64,000 nucleotides of DNA, taken from assembly GCF_014174515.1 (NCBI RefSeq), contig NZ_JACJUG010000005.1, forward strand, positions 157,714 to 221,713, written 5' to 3'. A program made the position numbers and the translations under genes. Below are positions 33,522-45,621 of this stretch, in pieces. The number at the start of each line of letters is the position of its first letter. Positions within the stretch are counted from its first letter, which is position 1. The DNA comes from Mitsuaria sp. WAJ17 (GTDB taxonomy: Bacteria > Pseudomonadota > Gammaproteobacteria > Burkholderiales > Burkholderiaceae_C). Under the pieces are notes generated by a model. That model worked only from the letters and a program-made list of their open reading frames with translations. It did not search any database and was not told where the DNA came from.

Positions 33522-34805
33522 ATGAACGAGCACACCCCCGAGCAAGGCCAGGCCGACGACGACATCCTGCACAGCCGTCTGGTCGAGGACTACGAAGCCG
33601 CCGCCGCCCACGAGGCCGCCAGACCCTCCCTGGGCGCCCAGCTGCGCCGCCATGCCCCGCTGCTGCTGGCCCTGGGCGTGAGCGTGGTGTCGGTGGCCGC
33701 CCTGGCCCTGCATCCGCCCTTCTATGCCGTGCCCCGCGGTGAGGTCGCCCTGCGCACCAACGCCCTCACCGGCGGCGTCACCCAGGCCCGCGATGGCAGC
33801 CTCTTTCGACTCCCCGGCCTGCACGAGATCCGCACCCTGCCCCAGCAGGACCGCAGCTACCAGCCCGGCGCCTTCGCCCGCGCCGACGGCCCGGCGCCGC
33901 TGCAGTCGGTGGAGGGCCTGTCGCTGGGACTCACGCTGACCCTGCGCTGGGGCGTGGACCAGACCCGCCTGCCCCAGCTGGCCCGCAGCCTGCCGGACAA
34001 CATCGAGCGCGAGCTGATCGACCCCATCCTGCAGGGCGTGATCTACCGCCAGATCGCCAGCCACACGGTGCGCGAGATCTTCTCGACCCAGCGCGCCGAG
34101 ATCCAGCAGGCCCTGGAGACCGAGCTGCGCAAGAAGCTGCTGGCCGACGGCATCGTGCTGCACAGCGTGCAGATCGGCAATGTGGACCTGCCGCACGAGT
34201 ACCGCGAAGGCCTGGAGAAGCTGCTGGCCGAGGGCCTGGCCACCGAGAAGATGCGCTACACGCTGGAGCAGCAGGAGAAGAAGGTCAAGCAGACCGAGCT
34301 GGAGGCCGCCGCCGACAAGATCCGCCGCGAGACCGCCGCCGAGGCCGCCGCGCGCGAGCAGGTCATCGCCGCCAAGGCTCAGGAGGAAGCCATGAAGCAT
34401 GTGCTGCCCTTCAAGCAGCGCCAGGTCGAGCAGCGCCAGCTGGAGGCCGAGGCCGAGCGCGTGGCCCGCGTGCGCATGGCCGAGGGTGCGGCGCAGGCCC
34501 GCGGCATCGAGGCCGAGGGCGAGGCCCGCGCCCGCGAGAAGCTGGCCGACGCCGAGGCCTACCGCCAGGGCCGCCTGGGCAAGGTGAGCCTGGAGCAGAT
34601 GTCGGCCGAGGGCGCCCTGCTGAGCCGGCACCCGTTGCTGATCCAGAAGGCCATGGCCGACAAGCTCTCGGACAAGGTGCAGGTCATCATCGCCCCGCCC
34701 CCGGCCGATGGCGGCTTCATTGGCAAGACCCTGCTGGGCGGCAAGACGGAGACCGTGGCCAAGGCGCGCGAGGCGCAGGAAGAACAGACAGAAGGCAACA
34801 ACTGA
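33522..34805 (+). CDS. SPFH/band 7 domain membrane protein
   Basis: This 427-residue protein has an N-terminal cytoplasmic segment and one transmembrane helix (APLLLALGVSVVSVAALAL, about residues 45-63). An SPFH (prohibitin homology) domain (about 64-230) contains VALRTNALTGGVTQARDGSLFRLPGLHEI. A long charged coiled coil follows (about 225-360), starting LEKLLAEGLATEKMRYTLEQ, and ends AYRQGRLGKVSLEQM. Such proteins oligomerise in membrane microdomains. It is divergent from the response regulator and is followed after 31 bases by an exported protein gene, probably in the same transcript. Confidence 0.88.
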   Translation: MNEHTPEQGQADDDILHSRLVEDYEAAAAHEAARPSLGAQLRRHAPLLLALGVSVVSVAALALHPPFYAVPRGEVALRTNALTGGVTQARDGSLFRLPGLHEIRTLPQQDRSYQPGAFARADGPAPLQSVEGLSLGLTLTLRWGVDQTRLPQLARSLPDNIERELIDPILQGVIYRQIASHTVREIFSTQRAEIQQALETELRKKLLADGIVLHSVQIGNVDLPHEYREGLEKLLAEGLATEKMRYTLEQQEKKVKQTELEAAADKIRRETAAEAAAREQVIAAKAQEEAMKHVLPFKQRQVEQRQLEAEAERVARVRMAEGAAQARGIEAEGEARAREKLADAEAYRQGRLGKVSLEQMSAEGALLSRHPLLIQKAMADKLSDKVQVIIAPPPADGGFIGKTLLGGKTETVAKAREAQEEQTEGNN

Positions 34806-34836
34806 CCCCGTGACTTCCACAGCAAGGACTTCAACC

Positions 34837-36366
34837 ATGCGCCCCATCCTGAGCACCGCCGCCCTGGCCATCGGCGCCGCCCTGCTGCAGCCGGCTGCCA
34901 GCCAGGCCGCGACGGCCCTGATCCTCCAGGACCAGGCCGCGCTGCGCACCGCCGCCCGCGACGCCGCCCCCTCGCAGGCCGCCCTGTGGCGGGGCGAGGC
35001 GGTGGAGATCCGCGGCGAGCGCCTGGACTTCTACCAGGTCTACGACTACCGCCGCGAGCGCGGCGGCTTCGTCCGCAAGGGTCAGGTCTTGCCCATCGAA
35101 GGCCCGGCCGCCGAGCCCGCCGCCTTGCTGGCCGCCCTGCGCCTGGTGCGCCTGCAGCCGGGCGCCGAGTCCCTGGGCCTGGGCCTGGCCGCGGCCTATG
35201 TGCAGCAGGCCAGCGCTGAGCAGATGGCCGGCCCCGGCGGCATCGAGGCGCTGGACGCGCTGGGCAGCCTGGCCGAGCGCCTGGCCGAGCGCGCCTCGCG
35301 CAGCAGCACAGCGAAGCTGGACGCGCCCACGACCTCGGCCGACACCCAGCTGGCCGCCCAGCTGGACGTGGCCGCGCGCTACGGCCTGAAGTTCCAGAGC
35401 TTCGAGCGCGAAGCCGGCAGCCTGCAGCTCTGCTACGAGGGCGAAGTCTTCCGCCGCGTGCTGGCCCTGCCCGCGAGCACGCCAGAGCAGCAGGCGCGCG
35501 CCGCCCTGGCGCTGACCCGCCCGGAGTGCCAGAACCCCGCCGCCACGCCCTCGCAGAAGCTGCAGCGCGAACAGTGGCGCGCCGACATCCTGGAGCGCGT
35601 GCCCGCCAATGGCCTGGCACCCCTGTGGCGCAACCGCGTGGCCCTGCGACAGGCCAGCGTGTGGAGCAGCCTGGCCTATGCGCAGGCCCGCCAGACCGAC
35701 GCCAACGCCGCAAGCCAGTCGCAGGCCGCCGGCGCCCGTGCCCTGCAGGCCCTGGCCCGCCTGCAGCCCGGCGAACTGGCCGACGACGACCAGCCCCTGG
35801 CCAACGACGCCGCCATGCGCGCCAATGCCGTGCGCTGGCAGGCCCTGCCCGCGGGGTCCGGCACGATGAGCTGGAGCCGGGGCAAGGACTCGCTGCAGCT
35901 GCGCCTGCTGCCCGGCACCGAGGGCGACCAATGCCTGGTGCTGCAGTCCGCACAGGCCAAGGAGGCGCTGCTGCGCCACTGCAGCTTCGGCCTGATCCAG
36001 ACGGCCTCCTTCAACGTCAACCGCGAGGGCACGGCCGCGACGCTGGCGGTGCAGCCCACGGAGTCCTGGCGCGAGCTGTGGGTGCTGCGCCAGACGGCGC
36101 AGGGCTGGCGCCTGGACGTGCTGCCCCCGGTGGCCGCCAACCCCGGCCTGGGCTATGCCGAGTTCGCCGGCTGGGTGCCCGGCGGCCAGCAGCTGCTGAT
36201 GGTGCGCGAGGCCCGCGCCGAGGGCCGCTACACCCCGCGCAGCTTCGAGCTGCTGGACCTGCAGAGCCTGCAGGTGTTGCGCCGCAGCGGCGACGCCCAG
36301 CAGCTGGGCCCCTTCCAGCGCTGGGCGGATGCGGGGTGGAAGGCGGGTAGCCTGAGCTTGCGCTGA
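34837..36366 (+). CDS. Exported protein of unknown function downstream of the SPFH gene
   Basis: The 509-residue product has a signal peptide (MRPILSTAALAIGAALLQPAASQAA) and a mature part with an SH3-like opening (VEIRGERLDFYQVYDYRRERGGFVRKGQVLPIE). A long helical and beta-rich remainder follows, without a recognised family. The ATG at 34837 is chosen for the signal peptide. Alanine- and leucine-rich composition is strong, and a Cys pair near LQLCYEG and RPECQNP may form a disulfide. The 31-base gap to the SPFH gene argues for a joint function at the membrane, but that is inference. One CAGGTCTTGC copy is in frame as GQVLP. Confidence 0.72.
   Translation: MRPILSTAALAIGAALLQPAASQAATALILQDQAALRTAARDAAPSQAALWRGEAVEIRGERLDFYQVYDYRRERGGFVRKGQVLPIEGPAAEPAALLAALRLVRLQPGAESLGLGLAAAYVQQASAEQMAGPGGIEALDALGSLAERLAERASRSSTAKLDAPTTSADTQLAAQLDVAARYGLKFQSFEREAGSLQLCYEGEVFRRVLALPASTPEQQARAALALTRPECQNPAATPSQKLQREQWRADILERVPANGLAPLWRNRVALRQASVWSSLAYAQARQTDANAASQSQAAGARALQALARLQPGELADDDQPLANDAAMRANAVRWQALPAGSGTMSWSRGKDSLQLRLLPGTEGDQCLVLQSAQAKEALLRHCSFGLIQTASFNVNREGTAATLAVQPTESWRELWVLRQTAQGWRLDVLPPVAANPGLGYAEFAGWVPGGQQLLMVREARAEGRYTPRSFELLDLQSLQVLRRSGDAQQLGPFQRWADAGWKAGSLSLR
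35078..35092 (+). repeat. CAGGTCTTGC repeat, copy 7, in an exported-protein gene
   Basis: This exact copy has prefix AGGGT and is read in frame as GQVLP, a third coding phase of the same word. Confidence 0.7.
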
Positions 36367-36497
36367 AAGGCACGGCTCTTGCGCCAGCTCAAGACCGGCT
36401 GTGCGGCCGCGTCGCATAGGCGCACAGGAACATCAGGCATCGCTTGACGGGGCGAGCGTCCGGGCCGAAGCTGCCCCTCCATTGCCGGAGTCCTGCC

Positions 36498-37232
36498 ATG
36501 CCTTCTCCGCCGCCGCCCAGCGACAGGTCACATCAGGTCCATCAGCTGCGCCACCAGCACTCGCAGGCGCTCTATGCCCGCCGCGCGCCGGTCTATGACC
36601 TGGAGCTTGCGGCCCTGACGGGCCTGCGCCGCGAGGCCATCGCCCAGCTGGGTCTGGAGCCGGGGGAGACGGTGCTGGACCTGGGCTGCGGCACCGGCCT
36701 GAGCCTGCCCCTGCTGCTTCAGGCCGTGGGCCCAACTGGGCAGGTGATCGGCCTTGAGCCCTGCAAGGCCATGCTGGAACAGGCCCGGCAGCGCTGCGGC
36801 AAGGACCCGCGCCTGTGCCTCATCGAGGCACCCGCGGAGGCCGACTGGCCTGAGAGAGGGTCCGGGAAGCACAACGGGAAGGGTGACGGCAAGGCTGACG
36901 CCGCCCTGCTCTTCTTCACGCATGACCTGCAGCAATGCCCGCAAGCGCTGCAGCGGCTGCAGGATGCGCTGAAGCCCGGCGCCCGGGTGGTGGCCGCCGG
37001 CCTGGTCTGGGCGCCGGCCTGGCAATGGCTGGGCAACGCCTTCGTGTGGGGCGCCGCCTGGCATTCGCTGTGCTGTTTCGAGGCCCTGCATGCGCCCTGG
37101 CAGGGCCTGCTGCCCCTGTTGTCCGAGTACCGGCTGGAGCGCCGCAACCTGGAGACGATGTACCTGCTGACAGGTCGCACCGGCGCGCACGCCGGCCCCG
37201 AGCGGGCACAAAGAAGCCGAGGCCCCGACTGA
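36498..37232 (+). CDS. SAM-dependent methyltransferase, class I
   Basis: This 244-residue methyltransferase has the SAM-binding motif I VLDLGCGTGLSLPLLLQ (about residues 55-71), an acidic residue in VIGLEP and motif post-II near ALLFFTHDLQQCP. The C-terminal part (residues 170-230) is tryptophan-rich and contains LGNAFVWGAAWHSLCCFEALHAPW, which resembles a membrane-associating helix. This is similar to some quinone or lipid methyltransferases, but the substrate is not established. ATG 36498 follows GGAG at a good distance. The gene stands alone, with a convergent small exported protein downstream. Confidence 0.82.
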   Translation: MPSPPPPSDRSHQVHQLRHQHSQALYARRAPVYDLELAALTGLRREAIAQLGLEPGETVLDLGCGTGLSLPLLLQAVGPTGQVIGLEPCKAMLEQARQRCGKDPRLCLIEAPAEADWPERGSGKHNGKGDGKADAALLFFTHDLQQCPQALQRLQDALKPGARVVAAGLVWAPAWQWLGNAFVWGAAWHSLCCFEALHAPWQGLLPLLSEYRLERRNLETMYLLTGRTGAHAGPERAQRSRGPD

Positions 37233-37243
37233 CGGAGCCTCGG
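37217..37243. terminator. Weak hairpin at the end of the methyltransferase gene
   Basis: CCGAGGC and GCCTCGG can pair around a 13-base loop that includes the stop codon. No U-tract follows, so this is only a possible terminator. Confidence 0.3.
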
Positions 37244-37296
37244 CCCGGACCCCGGACACGAGGTGCAAGACGGGGTGCCTGAGCCTGCGCCGAGGG

Positions 37297-37731
37297 TCAG
37301 GGCAAGACCTGCCCCTCCCCCACCAGCCGCCCGCCCTGGAACATCTGGAACTGCCGACGGTCGTCGCGCAGCTGGAGGGCATCCAGGCAGCGGACGGTGG
37401 CCTCGGCGCTTTCACCAGGCTTGAGCTCACCGCCGACGCCGGGTGGGATGTTCAGCGCGCAGGTCGAGCCCGCGGGATGGTCCGGGAAGCGCAGCTGGGG
37501 CCGGTAGCCGGTGTAGACGGGCGTGTCCCGCCCCTGGCTGAAGCCCATAGGCAGCAGGCGGACCTGCACGCGCAGTGTCGCCTGGGCCTCGACGTGGATC
37601 CACGGGGGCGCGGCGGCGCTGGCGCCGCCGGCAGGAAGGGCTGACGAGGCAGGGGCCACAGCAGGGATCTGGGCCGCGCACTGGACGGCCATCGACAAGC
37701 CGCAAAGGCCGATGAACAGGGACTTCAGCAT
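37297..37731 (-). CDS. Small exported protein of unknown function
   Basis: This 144-residue product starts at MLKSLFIGLCGLSMAVQCAAQ (ATG 37731), a Sec signal peptide that may end near residue 20. A Pro/Ala-rich linker leads to a mature region with two cysteines (GSTCALNI and ATVRCLDAL) and a beta-rich look. No family was recognised. It lies upstream of, and convergent to, the methyltransferase gene. The last codons (GQVLP, then stop) are made from a CAGGTCTTGC repeat. Confidence 0.65.
   Translation of the reverse strand: MLKSLFIGLCGLSMAVQCAAQIPAVAPASSALPAGGASAAAPPWIHVEAQATLRVQVRLLPMGFSQGRDTPVYTGYRPQLRFPDHPAGSTCALNIPPGVGGELKPGESAEATVRCLDALQLRDDRRQFQMFQGGRLVGEGQVLP
37302..37316 (-). repeat. 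CAGGTCTTGC repeat, copy 8, at a stop codon
   Basis: This exact minus-strand copy has prefix AGGGG. It encodes the C-terminal GQVLP, immediately before the TGA. GGGCA/TGCCC (37300-37314) around it form a short hairpin. Confidence 0.75.
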
Positions 37732-37819
37732 GAGGTCGGCAAACAGGGGACGCGGGACATCGGCAGCCCGCAATGCCGGGGCCGCCGCGCCCGGATTGTG
37801 GCAGCGCTCTGCGACGGCC

Positions 37820-41119
<3,300 letters not shown>

Positions 41120-41301
41120 GCTCCGAGGGTGCCCGCCCCACCACGGAGCCGAGCCATATTGCGAGTCTCGGTCAGCGCTGGCCGGCTGAACAGCGGTTCA
41201 GCCAGGCAAACCACGCGCAAATGCAACGCCCGGCAGCAGAGCGAGAAGGAATGCGCAGCCTGGGTCCGCGCGCGGCGGTCCCGGGAGTTGCACCCGAAGC
41301 C

Positions 41302-42141
41302 TCAGCCGCGGGCGACGTTGAGCTGCTCGCGCGTCGCCAGGGCCACGCGGCGGGCCGCGGCGGCGAAGTCCTCGCCGCTGCTGGCGTACAGGACCGCACG
41401 GGAGGAGTTGACGATGATGGGCGCGCTGCTGGCCTCGGCCGTGCCGCGCCAGCCCGCGCGCACCGTGGCCGCGGCGTCACCGCCCTGGGCGCCCACGCCG
41501 GGGATCAGCAGGGGCAGGGTCGGGGCGATCTCGCGCACCCGGGCGATCTCCTCCGGGAAGGTCGCGCCCACCACCAGGCCCAGTTGGCCGGTCTTGTTCC
41601 ACTCGGTCTGGGCCAGGCGGGCCAGGTGCTCGTAGAGGCGGGGCTGGCCTGGGACGTCGGCCAGCCGCTGGTTCTGCCAGTCGCTGCCGCCGGGGTTGGA
41701 GGTGCGGCACAGCAGGATCACGCCCTTGTCGGCATAGCGCAGGAAGGGCTCGATGGTGTCGAAGCCCATGAAGGGCGAGAGCGTGACGGCGTCCGCCTGG
41801 TAGCGCACGAAGGCCTCGCGGGCGTACTGCTCGGCGGTGGAGCCGATGTCGCCGCGCTTGGCGTCCAGGATCACCGGCACCTGGGGCGCCACGCGCTTGA
41901 TGTGGGCCATCAGCCGCTCCAGTTGGTCCTCGGCGCGGTGGGCGGCGAAGTAGGCGATCTGGGGCTTGAAGGCGCTGACCAGATCCTTGGTGGCGTCCAC
42001 GATGGCGCTGCAGAAGTCGTAGATGCGGCCGGCATCGCCTTTCCAGGCCCCGGGGAACTTAGCCGGTTCAGGATCCAGGCCCACGCAGAGCATCGACTGG
42101 TTGAGGCGTTCGGCGGCGTGGAGTTGCTGGATGAAGGTCAT
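41302..42141 (-). CDS. pyrF: Orotidine 5'-phosphate decarboxylase, type 2
   Basis: This 279-residue cytoplasmic enzyme makes UMP from OMP in pyrimidine synthesis. It has the type 2 family motif [18 protein letters not shown] (Lys and Asp of the catalytic tetrad) and the start [15 protein letters not shown]. The phosphate-binding end reads [10 protein letters not shown] and [13 protein letters not shown]. Length and sequence separate it from the shorter type 1 enzyme of E. coli. ATG 42141 ([16 protein letters not shown]) is the usual start. It is divergent from the acetyltransferase gene at 42260. Confidence 0.95.
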   Translation of the reverse strand: MTFIQQLHAAERLNQSMLCVGLDPEPAKFPGAWKGDAGRIYDFCSAIVDATKDLVSAFKPQIAYFAAHRAEDQLERLMAHIKRVAPQVPVILDAKRGDIGSTAEQYAREAFVRYQADAVTLSPFMGFDTIEPFLRYADKGVILLCRTSNPGGSDWQNQRLADVPGQPRLYEHLARLAQTEWNKTGQLGLVVGATFPEEIARVREIAPTLPLLIPGVGAQGGDAAATVRAGWRGTAEASSAPIIVNSSRAVLYASSGEDFAAAARRVALATREQLNVARG

Positions 42142-42259
42142 GGATCGCACCCTTGGGCGGGCTGGACTGGTGGAGGTGCCGTATTGTCTCGCTTTCGGCC
42201 CATTCCCACGCCTGTTCAGGCTGGATGGCCCCTGTCCCCCGCCAACGAAAGCCCCGACG

Positions 42260-43186
42260 ATGCAGATTCTGGAGACCGACCGCCTGCGCCTGCGCTGGTT
42301 CGATGACAGCGACGTGCCCTTCATCCTGGGCCTGATCAACGAGCCTTCCTGGAAGGCCAATATCGCCGACCCCGGCGTCAGCACGCCCGAGCAGGCCCGC
42401 CAGTGGATGCGGGACCGCCTGCTCAACCGCTACTGGTCCCAGGGCCACGGCTTCTGGTGCGTGGAGCGCAAGGAGGACGGCGAGCGCCTGGGCCTGGCCG
42501 GCCTGATCCACCGCGAGGGCCTGCCCGAGCCCGACCTGGGCTATGGCCTGGCGCAGCGCCACTGGGGCCGGGGCTACGCCCGCGAGGCCGCCACCGCCAC
42601 CCTGCGCTACGCCCATGAGGTGCTGGGCCTGCGCCATCTGCTGGCCACCACCGCGCCCCACAACGACAGCTCCGGCCGCGTGCTGAGGGACATCGGCTTC
42701 CAGGACCTGGGCCTGCAGCAGACCGAGGCCCATGAAGGCCTGTCCCACGTCTACGAATGGCGGTCGCCCGAGCCTGCGGGCGACGACGAGCAGCAGCTGC
42801 GCGCCCTGGTGCAGCGCTTCCTGGGCGCCTTCGACAACCGCGCGGGCCGCCTCCCCCAGCTCGCCGCCCTGCCCCACTGGCTGATCCCCGAGGCCCGCAT
42901 CGTGGTGCGCCAGGGCGAGGCGCTCAGCAGCCTTTCCGTGCGCGAATTCATCGAGCCCCGCGCCGACGCCTTCGCCAGCGGCTCGCTGCAGGACTTCCAC
43001 GAGTGGATCGAGGACCTGCACATCGAGCACGAGGGCGGCCTGGCCCAGCTGCGCCTGCATTACGCCAAGGCCGGCCGCCGCGAGGGCCAGGCCTTCGCGG
43101 GGCGCGGGCACAAGCTGATGCAGTGCGTGAAGACGGCGCGAGGCTGGAAGATCGCGGCGGTGGCGTGGGAAGACGTGACGGCCTGA
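42260..43186 (+). CDS. GNAT acetyltransferase fused to a SnoaL-like domain
   Basis: This 308-residue protein has an N-terminal RimJ-type GNAT domain (residues 1-about 165: [44 protein letters not shown], and the closing GFQDLGL). The C-terminal domain of about 130 residues ([18 protein letters not shown]... [10 protein letters not shown]... [11 protein letters not shown]) looks like a nuclear-transport-factor-2 fold of the SnoaL/DUF4440 kind. The first part acetylates an amine or N-terminus using acetyl-CoA; the second often binds a small ligand. This pairing in one chain is uncommon. ATG 42260 begins the family motif. The substrate is unknown. Confidence 0.82.
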   Translation: MQILETDRLRLRWFDDSDVPFILGLINEPSWKANIADPGVSTPEQARQWMRDRLLNRYWSQGHGFWCVERKEDGERLGLAGLIHREGLPEPDLGYGLAQRHWGRGYAREAATATLRYAHEVLGLRHLLATTAPHNDSSGRVLRDIGFQDLGLQQTEAHEGLSHVYEWRSPEPAGDDEQQLRALVQRFLGAFDNRAGRLPQLAALPHWLIPEARIVVRQGEALSSLSVREFIEPRADAFASGSLQDFHEWIEDLHIEHEGGLAQLRLHYAKAGRREGQAFAGRGHKLMQCVKTARGWKIAAVAWEDVTA

Positions 43187-43227
43187 GTCATCTCTCCCCC
43201 GGGTGAGCCAGGGCAGGCTCCTCACCC

Positions 43228-43941
43228 ATGTCGCCCTCTGCGCAGAGCGCAGGCGCAGCATCGCTCCCAAAACCGATCCTGGCCCTTGGCGCCCCCTCGG
43301 CCTCTGCGGCCCCGGAGTCTGCGTTCCCTGACCTGCCGGGGCTCTGCAAGGTTACCCGCAAGGCCCTGCCATCGGTGTTCGATGGCCGATGGCCTGACGC
43401 CACCACGGCCTTGCAGTCATAGGCACCCCTGGTCGTACCCGGCCAGAGCAGCGAGCGGGTCAACGCGAGACAGCGGGCCTTCGACACCATTGCTCAGCGC
43501 TGCCGCCCCTCTGGCGACCCCTATTCTCAAGACAGACTGCTGGTGAGGGCTGCGCAGGACCCGCGCCGCCTCCTGGCCCACCATCTCCAAAACGAGCGAT
43601 TCGATCGGGCCATCGAGCGGCGGAGCACCCAGCACGGCCTCACCCACTGGTTCGAAGGCCAGCCCCTGGGCGGTGCCGGCAAGGGCGAGCTTTACGACCT
43701 GGCCTTGAGCGTGGCTGCCGTCATGCTCTATGCCGATCCGCAGAGTCCCAGCCCTCACCTCCACGCCCTGACCCTGTGCGCCCAGAAAGGCCTGTGCAGC
43801 GGGAGCCTTGAGGAGCGCCTGCTGGCCGACTACCCCGCCGACAGCCCCGAGCGCGCCACCATCCAGGCGCTCTACCCACGCATGATGGCGGCTGTGCTGC
43901 GCGGGGATCTCGAGGCCTTCGAGTTCCGCAAGAAGCCCTGA
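43228..43941 (+). pseudogene. Fused remnant of the cassette (copy 2) with an in-frame TAG
   Basis: A single frame runs from ATG 43228 to the stop at 43939-43941, interrupted only by TAG at 43420-43422. The first part (LALGAPSASAAPES, FPDLPGLCKVTRKALPS) matches the start of the small secreted gene of copy 3 (44122). After the TAG the frame matches the middle and end of the membrane-anchored protein of copy 3 (RAFDTIAQRCRP; HWFEGQPLGGAG; LCAQKGLC, the C-x3-G-x-C motif; SPERATIQALYPRMMAAVL). A deletion seems to have joined the two genes and removed the transmembrane part. A GTG at 43543 could still start a short cytoplasmic product, but that is unlikely to be functional. Confidence 0.62.
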
Positions 43942-44017
43942 GTCCCGACGAGTCCGGCCCTCCGCACGGCTTCGGCGGCACCTCCCGTGCGTACAGCGCC
44001 CCGTGGGGCCGCCCCCC

Positions 44018-44035
44018 CCTGCAAGAACTTGCAGG
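44018..44035. terminator. Inverted repeat between cassette copies 2 and 3
   Basis: CCTGCAAG and CTTGCAGG form a perfect 8-bp stem with a two-base centre, 77 bases past copy 2 and 86 bases before the copy 3 start codon. It could be a terminator or a protein site; no U-tract follows. Confidence 0.4.
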
Positions 44036-44121
44036 CCCCGTGCGGCCCCATTCTCTGTACGCTGCGCCGGCCCTCATCAGGGCGACATCACAAGATAGAC
44101 ACAGGGACGGAGGACCCTCAC

Positions 44122-44435
44122 ATGCTCATCAAGAAGCTTGCACTGCACTGATCGTGGCCCTGGGCTGCACCTCGGCCTCGGCGGCAGCTGAGTTCCCATG
44201 GCCGGACCTGCCGGTGCTCTACAAGATCACCCGCAAAGCGTCGCCGCCGGCCACCGGCGGAAGCACGCCGAAGGTGGCCAGCGCCACACGGGCGCGGGAC
44301 ACGGAGGACCAGGGGCTCATCAACGGTGGCGGCAATGGCAGCCTGTGGCGCTTCACCATCGACTTGCCCATGGCGAGCGGCCTCATCGTGGGCAGTCCCA
44401 AGCCGGTTGCGGAGATGTCTTCCCGATGCCGGTGA
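44122..44435 (+). pseudogene. Small secreted cassette gene, copy 3, frameshifted in its signal peptide
   Basis: An ATG at 44122 behind GGAGGACC begins MLIKKLAL, but this frame stops at 44149. The next frame continues as a clean signal-peptide core and mature protein: ALIVALGCTSASAAAEFPWP, then DLPVLYKITRKAS, ending in SSRCR at 44435. One base missing near 44140-44150 explains the break. The mature part of about 75 residues aligns with copy 1 at its end (W-x4-D-x-P...V...SRC). The stop overlaps the start of the next gene by 10 bases, so coupling was intended. If translation starts further upstream, near 44040, the protein would lack a good signal. No known domain. Confidence 0.6.
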
Positions 44436-45445
44436 TAGCACTTCGTGGTTCGCGCTACTGGATCCCCGCAGTCACCGTCCTGCTACTGGGCGCGGGCCTG
44501 CTTTACTGGGCCCCTTGGTCGCCCCTTGAGCCTCCGACGGGCTTGCTCGCCAGCGTGACCGAGGCGACCGTAAAGCACCCATCCGCTACCGCGACGGGTG
44601 ACGCAATGGCAGAAAGCTCCCAGGCATTGCCAGGCTCATCAGCGGCGCCCCCCGCGAGCAGAGGGCCCGACCCCGTCCAGCAACAGTGGTCCGACGCCCG
44701 CCGCGCGCTCAGCAGCAACCAGACGTATGCCACCTATGTCCGCCTGTCCAGCCAGCCCGACGCCGCCAGCCAGGCCGCAGCCCGAGCCATGTTGACCACC
44801 TGCCGGTCCGCGCTGTTCAACACCTCCAGCAGCCCGGACCAGAAGACCTACGACAACCCCTTCCAGATGCGCGCTCCCGCGCCACTGGCGGGCGAGGACG
44901 CAACGCTAGCCGCCCAGCGGCGCCGCGCCTGGGATCTGGTCCAGATGCGCTGCCGGCCGATGTTTGACGATCCCTCATGGGAAAAGATGCTGCAGTCACC
45001 GCAACGCGCGGATGCCGCGCAGGACGACGCCAACCGGAAGGAAGCCTTGCGTCTGGACGTGATCGACGCGGTGAAGGCGGGGGACATCATCACCCTCGCC
45101 CGCCTGCTGCACGCCAGTCCGCAAGCCCACCCCTTCTTTGACGGCATGGTGCTGGGCGGCCTGCCTGATGCCGGCCTCTTCAACGAAGCGCTGGAGCGCG
45201 TGTGGGCCTGGTCCACCGTGGACCCCGAGGCCATGCAGGATCATGTGCTGAGCCTGTCCCAGTGCGTCCAGTTCGGGCGCTGCAGCCAGGTGTCCACGGA
45301 TCTCCCCCTCGTGCGCAAAGCGGCACAGACACCCGAGCAGCAGGCCCAGGTCCAGGCCCTGGCCCAGCGCATGCAGGAGGCACTGCAGCAGGGCCGGGTG
45401 GATGCTTTCCTGCGGTGCAACCTGGACCCTTGTCCCAAGCCTTGA
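44426..45445 (+). CDS. Membrane-anchored cassette protein, copy 3, unknown function
   Basis: The 339-residue protein starts at MPVIALRGSRYWIP (ATG 44426, overlapping the previous stop). One transmembrane helix (about 10-30, AVTVLLLGAGLLYW) is followed by a disordered Ser/Pro-rich linker (31-80) and a helical periplasmic domain. The domain has RRRAWDLVQMRCRP, FFDGMVLGGLPDAG, CVQFGRC (C-x3-G-x-C) and a C-terminal Cys pair (RCNLDPC). It is intact and resembles the remnant at 43228 along most of its length, and the protein at 27977 more weakly. No known family was recognised; it may be a receptor or tether for the preceding small secreted protein. Confidence 0.75.
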   Translation: MPVIALRGSRYWIPAVTVLLLGAGLLYWAPWSPLEPPTGLLASVTEATVKHPSATATGDAMAESSQALPGSSAAPPASRGPDPVQQQWSDARRALSSNQTYATYVRLSSQPDAASQAAARAMLTTCRSALFNTSSSPDQKTYDNPFQMRAPAPLAGEDATLAAQRRRAWDLVQMRCRPMFDDPSWEKMLQSPQRADAAQDDANRKEALRLDVIDAVKAGDIITLARLLHASPQAHPFFDGMVLGGLPDAGLFNEALERVWAWSTVDPEAMQDHVLSLSQCVQFGRCSQVSTDLPLVRKAAQTPEQQAQVQALAQRMQEALQQGRVDAFLRCNLDPCPKP

Positions 45446-45462
45446 GCCCCCATCAGCGGCGC

Positions 45463-45474
45463 ACGGATTTCCGT
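45463..45474. promoter_or_regulatory. Upstream activator site 1 candidate (ACGGA-N2-TCCGT)
   Basis: This inverted repeat ACGGA/TCCGT has its centre 31 bases, about three helical turns, from the centre of the second site and about 130 bases upstream of the -24/-12 element. It fits an enhancer for the sigma-54 activator encoded downstream. Confidence 0.55.
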
Positions 45475-45492
45475 CCCACCCTCCCCCTCAGA

Positions 45493-45506
45493 AACGGAAT
45501 TCCGTT
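45493..45506. promoter_or_regulatory. Upstream activator site 2 candidate (perfect 14-bp palindrome)
   Basis: AACGGAATTCCGTT is a perfect palindrome sharing the ACGGA/TCCGT half-sites of the neighbouring site, on the same face of the helix. Confidence 0.6.
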
Positions 45507-45594
45507 CCCCGCACATCAATCGAGACCCCCTCCCCCCAGTCAAATCAAGCACTTGCCCGCCTCTCACCCCTGGAAACCCAGGGATAACCCCAGC

Positions 45595-45610
45595 TGGCAC
45601 GCCCCCTGCA
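45595..45610 (+). promoter_or_regulatory. Sigma-54 (-24/-12) promoter candidate for the glt locus
   Basis: TGGCACGCCCCCTGCA matches the sigma-54 consensus with GG and GC ten bases apart (45596-45597 and 45608-45609). Only the first base of the usual TTGC is changed. The predicted transcription start falls at about 45620, almost on the ATG at 45622, so the mRNA would be nearly leaderless or the start codon lies elsewhere. Confidence 0.65.
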
Positions 45611-45621
45611 AGAAGCGGGGC

